DNA of 10,539 nt. It comes from Clostridiales bacterium UBA6363 (GTDB taxonomy: Bacteria > Bacillota > Clostridia > UBA1381). Below are positions 1-6,366 of the stretch, in pieces (within the stretch, counting starts at the first letter, position 1; each line of letters starts with the position of its first letter). The notes below the pieces were generated by a model. That model ran no database searches, was not told the origin of the DNA, and worked only from the letters and a program-made list of their open reading frames with translations. The translations under genes and the position numbers were made by a program. The DNA lies in contig DJRJ01000065.1 of the NCBI GenBank assembly GCA_002438865.1, positions 511-11,049 on the forward strand, in the 5' to 3' direction.

Positions 1-8
1 ATAACAAA

Positions 9-36
9 GCAGACAAACCTCAAACGGTTTGTCTGC
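9..36. repeat. Perfect 11-bp inverted repeat (first of two tandem hairpins)
   Basis: GCAGACAAACC at 9-19 pairs perfectly with GGTTTGTCTGC at 26-36 around a six-base loop (TCAAAC). No T-tract follows on either strand, so by itself it is not a canonical intrinsic terminator. It sits six bases before a second hairpin of the same stem length that does have a T-tract. It may be an RNA-stabilising 3' end structure, an auxiliary part of the terminator, or an operator for a dimeric regulator. The pairing is seen directly; the role is inferred. Confidence 0.6.
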
Positions 37-42
37 AATCTG

Positions 43-77
43 AACGGAGCCGTTGCCGAGACGGCTCCGTTTTTTTT
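43..77 (+). terminator. Rho-independent terminator of an upstream unit
   Basis: AACGGAGCCGT at 43-53 pairs with ACGGCTCCGTT at 61-71 around a seven-base loop (TGCCGAG), and eight Ts cover 70-77. A GC-rich stem running straight into a T-tract is the classic intrinsic terminator on the plus strand. It most likely ends a transcript from a gene left of the window and insulates the following operon. An alternative is an attenuator in the leader of this operon, if its promoter lies further left. I see no alternative pairing that would form an antiterminator. Confidence 0.85.
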
Positions 78-129
78 GTATATTAATATATAAAACTAAA
101 ATCAGACATAAAAAACAAAACGGTGTACA

Positions 130-158
130 TTGATTTTGCACTCCAAAGTCTTTAAAAT
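130..158 (+). promoter_or_regulatory. Possible sigma-70-type promoter of the operon
   Basis: TTGATT at 130-135 (4/6 to the -35 consensus) and TAAAAT at 153-158 (5/6 to the -10 consensus) are separated by 17 bases. They lie after the upstream terminator and about 35 bases before the first start codon, leaving room for a short leader with the ribosome binding site. The whole 78-192 stretch is AT-rich, so chance matches are easy, and another -10-like TATAAA occurs near 90-95 without a well-spaced -35. I found no clear catabolite-response (cre) site or strong palindromic operator. Confidence 0.3.
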
Positions 159-177
159 TAAAAGTAAGATGATTAAT

Positions 178-183
178 AAGGAG
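178..183 (+). promoter_or_regulatory. Ribosome binding site fixing the first start at 193
   Basis: AAGGAG at 178-183 lies nine bases before ATG 193. This decides against the upstream in-frame TTG at 130 and ATG at 169. The protein that starts at 193 begins directly with the conserved N-terminal strand of the beta-helix family (VTDFGA). Confidence 0.75.
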
Positions 184-192
184 AGAAACATT

Positions 193-1575
193 ATGGGAAT
201 ATTAACGGTTTCAGTAACTGACTTCGGCGCGGTTCCATATATTGAACAACAGCAGACCGACGCTTTTCAAAAAGCGATTGACTATTGCTTTGAAAAAGGC
301 GGCGGTGAAGTACAAGTACCCGAGGGAAGCTTTGTTGTGGGCGATATTCGTCTGCGCAGTAATATAACCTTGCATTTAATGGAGAACGCAGTGATTTTGG
401 GAAGTCTTAACCCCAAAGCGTATCAGCATATAAATGAAGATAAAGTACAGCCGCTTCCGCCGCTTGAAAATACACGTCTGCGTTGGCTTTCGCCGTGGCA
501 ATGGGCGATTTTAAAGGGACAGTATAAAGCGCATCTCTATTCGGTCGGCAGTTACTGGAATTACGGAATTATACGTGCGGCATATGCCGAAAATATTGCA
601 ATAATCGGCGAAAAAGGCTCTAAAATAGACGGCAGAAACATCTATGACCCCGAGGGCGAGGAATTTTACCGCGGTCCTCACGCCGTTAATATGCACCATT
701 GCAAAAATGTGCGTTTTGAGGGTTATGCGGTTGAAAACAGTTCAAACTGGGCGCATGCAATTTTCCAATCCGAAAATGTTGAATTTAAAAACTTAACCGT
801 GGAGGGCGGTCATGACGCACTTCACGTCCGCTGCTGCAAAAACGTCGAAATTGACAATTGCCGTCTTATAACGGGCGACGATTGCGTTGCCGGGTTCGGC
901 AATCTGAACGTTCATATAAATAACTGCTATATCAGCTCGGCGTGCAGTGCTTTTCGTTTCGGCGGAGCAAATATCCTCATAGAAAACTGCGAGGTGTATG
1001 CGCCGTGCAAATACCCTATGCGCGGTACTCTGCCTATGGCTGATCGCATGAGCCATACATTGGACTGCACCGAAAAGGGCAGACATAATATGCTTTGCTT
1101 CTTTACATATTTCGTGAGCGACGATTTACCGGCGCTTTCGGAACAGGGAAAAATCACCGTGAAAAATTGTACCGTAATCGGTGCGGATAAATTCTTCCAC
1201 TTAAATCTTTCGGGAAACGAAGCGTGGCAGAGAGGCAATCCGCCGACGGATATTTGCTTTGAAAATATAAAAGCGGAAAATATCTCGGGCGGAATATGCG
1301 CCTACGGAAACGGAAAAGTTCCGTTTGAGATGACATTTAAAAACGTGGAATATTCCGTCCGTGAGGGATATGAAAAAGAGCCGTTTATGCTTACGGCAAA
1401 TTTCGGAAAGCTGGAGCTTGACAACGTAAAAGTGACGGGATATAACGGAAATGCGTTTATAAAAGGCTGGTCGGAAAAGGGAGATATTGTCCTTAACGAT
1501 TTTGAGTGCGAAAATATAAAAGACGGCGAATTTTATGTTCTCGCAAACGAAGAATTTAAGTGCCGTCCGATATAA
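193..1575 (+). CDS. GH28-like right-handed beta-helix glycosidase (polygalacturonase superfamily)
   Basis: A 460-residue protein of the pectin-lyase fold, closest in pattern to GH28 polygalacturonases, which hydrolyse alpha-1,4-galacturonosyl and related bonds by inversion. The N-terminus has the family hallmark VTDFGA, then QTDAFQKAID, GGGEV.VPEG and a long run of beta-helix coils with repeated N-V-I/F-N-C steps (about residues 180-290). The GH28 acidic triad appears kept: D208 in GGHDALHV (aligned with NTDG) and D229-D230 in TGDDCVAG. The usual GHG loop is replaced by SSACSAFRFGG (248-258), and I do not see the RIK motif, so substrate or chemistry may differ. No signal peptide is visible, so the protein is probably cytosolic and acts on imported oligosaccharides. 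The start is chosen by the AAGGAG nine bases upstream. It is the first gene of the operon, 11 bases before the next. The fold is solid; the exact activity is not. Confidence 0.85.
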   Translation: MGILTVSVTDFGAVPYIEQQQTDAFQKAIDYCFEKGGGEVQVPEGSFVVGDIRLRSNITLHLMENAVILGSLNPKAYQHINEDKVQPLPPLENTRLRWLSPWQWAILKGQYKAHLYSVGSYWNYGIIRAAYAENIAIIGEKGSKIDGRNIYDPEGEEFYRGPHAVNMHHCKNVRFEGYAVENSSNWAHAIFQSENVEFKNLTVEGGHDALHVRCCKNVEIDNCRLITGDDCVAGFGNLNVHINNCYISSACSAFRFGGANILIENCEVYAPCKYPMRGTLPMADRMSHTLDCTEKGRHNMLCFFTYFVSDDLPALSEQGKITVKNCTVIGADKFFHLNLSGNEAWQRGNPPTDICFENIKAENISGGICAYGNGKVPFEMTFKNVEYSVREGYEKEPFMLTANFGKLELDNVKVTGYNGNAFIKGWSEKGDIVLNDFECENIKDGEFYVLANEEFKCRPI

Positions 1576-1579
1576 GGGG
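1574..1579 (+). promoter_or_regulatory. Ribosome binding site fixing the second start at 1587
   Basis: AAGGGG at 1574-1579 overlaps the TAA stop of the first gene and sits seven bases before ATG 1587. The longer reading from GTG 1560 has no such site and would add nine residues that overlap the first gene. ATG 1582 is in another frame. Confidence 0.65.
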
Positions 1580-1586
1580 TAATGTT

Positions 1587-3269
1587 ATGATATATAAGGC
1601 TTATTTGAGAAATTCGCTCGATACCGTGTTCTACAATTCGGATATAAGTGCCGATAATTTGAAGTATACGTCAATGCTTAAAAACGAGTGCTTTTCGTTT
1701 CAGGTGTCTTTTACGGCGGAGCTTGAGCCGGGCGAGGGTAATGGCTGGAATGACGTTGTTGAGATAAGAGCGGAGGTGAGCTCTGAAATCAAGGATAAAA
1801 TAAGCGTTTACATTATGGACAACGTTCCGGCTATGCGTGTCGGATACAGTACGGCGGACGATTGGTTTTTAAGAAAAGATCCCGGTTTGTATCCCGATTA
1901 TTTGTCCGAGAGAAAAAATAATTTTTTCTCCGTACCTACGGGATACCGGAAAAACATTTGGTTTAATGTTAATGAAGAACTTGAGGAGCTGTATCCGAAA
2001 GAATATAAAATAACAATTAAATTCTATGACCGTCAAACAAATGAGCTTGCAGCCGAAAAGGAGCTAACGATTAATGTGCTTGACGCAAATCTGCCAAAGC
2101 AGAGCATTATCGCAACCAATTGGATACATTACGATTGTATTGCGCATTTTTCAAACACTAAGCCGTTTTCAAAGAATTTCTTTGAAGCGGCTGAAAGCTA
2201 CATACGTCTTGCGGCAAAAAACGGGCAGAATATGATATTTACGCCTGCGTTTACACCTCCGCTCGATACCCCCATAGGCGAAGAACGTGCCACGGTACAG
2301 CTTATCGGGGTTGAGAGGAAAAACGGGAAATATATATTTGATTTTTCACTGCTTAAAAAATTTATAGAATTGGCTTTAAAATGCAAAATCGAGTATTTCG
2401 AGCACAGCCATTTGTTTACGCAGTGGGGTGCGAAAAATGCGCCGAAAATTATTGTCCGTGTGAACGGTAAGAATAAAAAACTGTTCGGCTGGCATACAGA
2501 TGCCGCTTCAGATGAGTACAAAAATTTTCTGCACGAATATCTTACCGAATTAAAAGCCTTTTTAAAGGATAACGGCTATGAAAAGAGATTTTTCTTCCAT
2601 ATCTCCGATGAGCCGACACGGGAGCATTTGGAAAGCTATAGCTCTGCAAGCAGTTTTATGCATAAGGAGCTTGAAAATTATCCGAGCGGCGACGCATTGT
2701 CCGAGTACGAATTTTACGAAAACGGATTTGTACAAACGCCGATAGTTGTGACACGCCGTATAAAAGATTTTTTGGGACGTGCAAAACCGCTCTGGCTGTA
2801 TTATACGGGATATGAATGTGATGAGAATATGTCAAACCGTGTTATAGGAATGCCGCAGGAGCGCGGAAGAATACTCGGCACTCAGCTGTATTACTTTAAT
2901 ATAGACGGGTTTCTGCAATGGGGATTTAACGCACATCACAACAGACTGTCCAGATTGATGACAGACCCGCGTATTTCAAGCGATATGGACGGTGATTTTA
3001 CGGGCGGTACTTCATATCTGGTTTATCCGAACGGAAAAAAAGCCGAGCCGTCCGTACGGCTTATGACTTTCCGCGACCAAATGCAGGACACAAGAGCGTT
3101 TAAGCTTTTGGAAACGCTTACGGACAGAGAATATGTGTGCGGAATAATTAAAAAGCACATACCCGACATCAGTTTTAACTGCAGGGTAACGGCAGAACAA
3201 ATGCTTGATCTGCGGAACGAAATTAATCTTAAAATAAAAGCAGTACAAGGAGAAAAAAATGAATTATAA
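1587..3269 (+). CDS. GH123/DUF4091-type glycoside hydrolase-like protein
   Basis: A 560-residue protein with the architecture of proteins formerly called DUF4091, a domain now associated with GH123 beta-N-acetylgalactosaminidases. Residues about 1-170 form an N-terminal beta-rich domain. A catalytic barrel follows, with WIHYDCIA (179-186), a PPLDTPIG segment near 220-235, SHLFTQWGAK (274-283) and FHISDEP. In that last motif D341-E342 matches the Asp-Glu dyad GH123 enzymes use for substrate-assisted hydrolysis of N-acetylhexosaminides. The C-terminal part (about 400-540) carries the LYYTGYE, LQWGFN and GTSYLVYP signatures, ending with SVRLMTFRDQMQD. No signal peptide is seen, so it is probably intracellular. 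It lies 11 bases after the first gene and overlaps the next by 11 bases, which suggests coupled translation. Family assignment is fairly secure. The substrate is uncertain, because most relatives of this clade are uncharacterised and may not act on GalNAc. Confidence 0.82.
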   Translation: MIYKAYLRNSLDTVFYNSDISADNLKYTSMLKNECFSFQVSFTAELEPGEGNGWNDVVEIRAEVSSEIKDKISVYIMDNVPAMRVGYSTADDWFLRKDPGLYPDYLSERKNNFFSVPTGYRKNIWFNVNEELEELYPKEYKITIKFYDRQTNELAAEKELTINVLDANLPKQSIIATNWIHYDCIAHFSNTKPFSKNFFEAAESYIRLAAKNGQNMIFTPAFTPPLDTPIGEERATVQLIGVERKNGKYIFDFSLLKKFIELALKCKIEYFEHSHLFTQWGAKNAPKIIVRVNGKNKKLFGWHTDAASDEYKNFLHEYLTELKAFLKDNGYEKRFFFHISDEPTREHLESYSSASSFMHKELENYPSGDALSEYEFYENGFVQTPIVVTRRIKDFLGRAKPLWLYYTGYECDENMSNRVIGMPQERGRILGTQLYYFNIDGFLQWGFNAHHNRLSRLMTDPRISSDMDGDFTGGTSYLVYPNGKKAEPSVRLMTFRDQMQDTRAFKLLETLTDREYVCGIIKKHIPDISFNCRVTAEQMLDLRNEINLKIKAVQGEKNEL

Positions 3270-6200
3270 TACGGAACAGTGGTACAATACCGCTCAAAAG
3301 CTTGTGGAAGAAGGAGTGGTATTATTAAAAAACGATAACGGCGTATTGCCTATAAAAAAAGGCAAAATTGCGGTGTTCGGATACGCACAGCTGGAGTCGG
3401 GCAATTATTCGGTAACGGGAAACGATATTGCTTCGGCACTGAAAAATAACGGCTGCGAAATCGACGAGGAGCTGTACGCACGCTACAAAGCCGTTGACGG
3501 CGGTGTAAAGCGTTACCGCACAAACACGCCCGTTACCATTATCAGCAACGAAATTGTTTTCACCGATGATGAAATCCGAAATATAAAGGATAACGGTGCG
3601 GAAACTGCAATTATCGTTATCGGCAGAAACAGCGGTGAAAATGAGGACGTCAAGAACGAGGAGGGCGGATACCTTCTTTCACGCTACGAGAAAAAGCTGA
3701 TTAAGGCTGTCGGCAAGGCTTTTGATAAGGCAGTATTGATATTGTCCGTGGTCGGCAGTATCGATTTGGGATTTTTGGACGAAAGCAAAATTGACGCAAT
3801 TCTCTATACAAACAAGCTGTATGATATGGGCGCAGAGGGCGTTGCACGCATCTTGTGCGGAGATGTTAATCCGTCGGGAAAGCTTACTTTCACTATGGCA
3901 AAGCATCTTAATGATTATTCGTCAACGGAAACCTTCGGCGAACACGGCGGAGGACTTGTACAGGACTACAAAGAGGATATTTTTATCGGCTACAGATATT
4001 TTGACACGTTTGATAAAAATGACTGCGTTGTTTATCCGTTCGGGTTCGGGTTGTCGTACACAACCTTTGAAATCAAGCCCGTATGCTTTGAGTCGGGCGA
4101 AACAATTAGGGTGGGCATTGATGTGACAAATACGGGCAAATGCGACGGCAAAGAGGTTGTACAGCTGTATTTCGCACCGCCGAAGCTTTCGGACGGCGCA
4201 AAGCTCGGACGTCCCGAAAAGGAGCTTTGCGGTTTTGCCAAAACAAAGCTGTTAGAGCCGGGCGAGAGCGAGCGTGTTGAAATTTGCGTAAATACCGCCG
4301 ATATGGCAGGATATGACGATACGGGCGTACTCGGCACAAAGTCGGTATGGGTACTGGAAAAGGGTACATATACACTGCTTGCCGGCAGCAGCAGTGCGGA
4401 CGTTAAAACGGCAGGCGAATATGTTCTCGGCGAAACACAGTTTATCCGCAGATGTATGCCGATTGCAACGGCTCTCGGAGAACGTCTGCTTGCGGACGGC
4501 TCGTGGGAAAAACTGCCTGCCGATGAAAAAAGTGCGGAGTACGATATGGCGGTTTCGCCCAAGGGTATAAACCGTATTCCGTCGGATATTGCAACCGTTC
4601 CGTTTGAAAAACTGAAAATCGGCGGGGAAAGCGTTGTTAAGGTTTTGCCGGGCGTGGGCGGCTATTACGATTTGACATTTGAGGGCGACACCTCAAAGAA
4701 AATCGAGGATTTGATTGATATTTCGTTTAACGGCGTCGTTGCCGAGCTTAAATCGGACGATAACAATTGTGCAAAGGTTACTTTGCCTAAGTGCTTAGAC
4801 AAAATGTACACCGAAATCCGCATTAAAGCAAAATGCGATAATCCGCCCGTATCGGCTCTCTTGCTTCAAAAATCGGACACTACAGTCAAGATTAAAAGCA
4901 GCGGTAAAAACATTGTAAACGGTCATAATTTTTACGAGTGTTCGTACGGTCTGGAAATCCGCAGCGAACGCCAAAAGGACGAGGTTATCGACTTCCTCAC
5001 GTGGTTCTGGGCGACCGGCAACAATGCCTCGTACCGTCTTGACGTGGAGGAGGCGGGATATTACGACATCAGCTTTAAGTGCAGATATTCGGGCGAAACC
5101 GAAAAAATCGGCAGCGTTATGAGTATGGCTGTTTCAAATATTTCTCAGCCGCTTTCGGGCGCAAATCTTGAAAAAGCCGTTGATGAAAACGGGGATTGCG
5201 TTTTTGCATATACAAAGCCTGTCACAATCGAACTGCCGGCAGGTATTGCGTATCTGAAATTTGTCGTAGAAAAGCTTCCGTTCCCCGATATGGCGGAAAT
5301 TATTATAGAAAAAAGCACGGCGGAGTCTGTTGCAAAAACATCTGACGGCGAGGTCAAAAAAGCCGAAAAAGCCGCATTTAAGCCGATGCCGCAGATTGAG
5401 CCGGACGACGGCATACGTGTGGGTATTTTACTGCACGATGTTTACGAAAATCTCGATCTTATGAATGTATTTTTGGAACAGCTTTCAAACAGCGAGCTGG
5501 CAACAATCGTATCGGGAACAAGCTTAAACAAGACACCTCATTCGAGCGTAGGCTGCAATCACCCTCTGTTTGTGCGCGGTGTTCCTGCGGCGCAGACTGC
5601 GGACGGCAGTAACGGTTTGTATCAGCCGGGCGTTAAGACGGTGACGTATTCCGCACCCATTTTGCTCGCATCAAGCTTTAACCGTGATCTTATGCGTGAA
5701 TACGGAAACGCAATAGGCGAGGAGTGCCGAAACTGCGATGTGGATATGTGGCTCGCACCGGCGATAAATATATTCAGAAATCCTCTCGGCGGCAGAAATT
5801 ACACGTATGCGTCCGAGGACCCGTATGTTGCGGCTGTATTTGCGATTGAGCAGATAAAAGCGGTTCAGGCGCACGGCGTTGTGTCGATGATGAAGCACTA
5901 TTGCGCAAACAATACAGAGTATGAGAGATTGAAGTCAAACAGCCGTGTCAGCGAGAGAGCCCTGCGTGAAATTTATATGAAAGGCTTTGAACTTGCAATA
6001 CGCGAGGCAAATCCGTGGGCTATAATGAGCTCATATAACCACGTGAATAATATAAAGGTGTGCGAGAATAGACGGCTTGTTACGGATATACCGAGAGATG
6101 AGTGGCACTGGGACGGTGTGTTCGTAACGGACTGGTGGAACGACTCAAACCATGTCCGTGAGCTTAAGGCGGGTCATGATCTGAAAATGGCAACAGGCGA

Positions 6201-6366
6201 TATTGACGGCGTAACAAAGGCGCTGGACAGCGGAGAGCTTACACGTGAACAAGTGTATGTATCGGCTCGGAGAGTTTTAAATATGCTTATGAAAATTGCA
6301 TCGGTAAAGAAGTTTATGGAAAAAGAAGAAAACAGGGAGGTTTCAAATGCTCAAGGTAACATCTAA
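3259..6366 (+). CDS. Circularly permuted GH3 beta-glycosidase with inserted beta-rich region
   Basis: A 1035-residue GH3 protein with the two classic domains in reversed order, as described for Ruminococcus albus and Butyrivibrio fibrisolvens beta-glucosidases. Residues 7-260 are the alpha/beta sandwich normally found C-terminally (EEGVVLLKNDNGVLPI; SGENED at 125-130, a candidate acid/base loop with E127 or E129; NPSGKLTFT; IFIGYRYFDTF). YPFGFGLSYTTF (about 258-270) leads into a fibronectin-III-like domain (275-385; VTNTGKCDGKEVVQLYFAPP). About residues 390-725 form an insert with at least one jelly-roll-like segment (588-686) that could bind carbohydrate. The TIM barrel is at 728-1020: ADGSNG with D782, GGRNYTYASEDP, K879-H880, and VTDWW with nucleophile D958. 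The start follows AAGGAG at 3247-3252. No signal peptide is seen. The likely role is cytosolic removal of beta-linked glucose or xylose from imported oligosaccharides; the sugar is not determined. It overlaps both neighbouring genes. Confidence 0.92.
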   Translation: MNYNTEQWYNTAQKLVEEGVVLLKNDNGVLPIKKGKIAVFGYAQLESGNYSVTGNDIASALKNNGCEIDEELYARYKAVDGGVKRYRTNTPVTIISNEIVFTDDEIRNIKDNGAETAIIVIGRNSGENEDVKNEEGGYLLSRYEKKLIKAVGKAFDKAVLILSVVGSIDLGFLDESKIDAILYTNKLYDMGAEGVARILCGDVNPSGKLTFTMAKHLNDYSSTETFGEHGGGLVQDYKEDIFIGYRYFDTFDKNDCVVYPFGFGLSYTTFEIKPVCFESGETIRVGIDVTNTGKCDGKEVVQLYFAPPKLSDGAKLGRPEKELCGFAKTKLLEPGESERVEICVNTADMAGYDDTGVLGTKSVWVLEKGTYTLLAGSSSADVKTAGEYVLGETQFIRRCMPIATALGERLLADGSWEKLPADEKSAEYDMAVSPKGINRIPSDIATVPFEKLKIGGESVVKVLPGVGGYYDLTFEGDTSKKIEDLIDISFNGVVAELKSDDNNCAKVTLPKCLDKMYTEIRIKAKCDNPPVSALLLQKSDTTVKIKSSGKNIVNGHNFYECSYGLEIRSERQKDEVIDFLTWFWATGNNASYRLDVEEAGYYDISFKCRYSGETEKIGSVMSMAVSNISQPLSGANLEKAVDENGDCVFAYTKPVTIELPAGIAYLKFVVEKLPFPDMAEIIIEKSTAESVAKTSDGEVKKAEKAAFKPMPQIEPDDGIRVGILLHDVYENLDLMNVFLEQLSNSELATIVSGTSLNKTPHSSVGCNHPLFVRGVPAAQTADGSNGLYQPGVKTVTYSAPILLASSFNRDLMREYGNAIGEECRNCDVDMWLAPAINIFRNPLGGRNYTYASEDPYVAAVFAIEQIKAVQAHGVVSMMKHYCANNTEYERLKSNSRVSERALREIYMKGFELAIREANPWAIMSSYNHVNNIKVCENRRLVTDIPRDEWHWDGVFVTDWWNDSNHVRELKAGHDLKMATGDIDGVTKALDSGELTREQVYVSARRVLNMLMKIASVKKFMEKEENREVSNAQGNI

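Noticed and set aside
124..142. GTG...CAC imperfect dyad as an operator near the possible promoter
   Set aside because: Only the outer three bases and a few inner ones are symmetric. The match is no better than chance in AT-rich DNA and resembles no LacI-family or cre consensus.
130..192. Extended N-terminus of the first gene from TTG 130 (or ATG 169)
   Set aside because: It would add basic, non-conserved residues with no ribosome site. AAGGAG sits nine bases before ATG 193, where the family N-terminus begins. The extension is not hydrophobic enough for a signal peptide.
3791..4126. 111-residue plus-strand open frame in another reading frame
   Set aside because: It lies entirely inside the permuted GH3 gene, whose own frame shows conserved motifs across the same bases.
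4032..4562. 176-residue minus-strand open frame inside the permuted GH3
   Set aside because: It is antisense to the FnIII region of a clear gene, has a low-complexity Ser/Pro-rich translation and no family motif.
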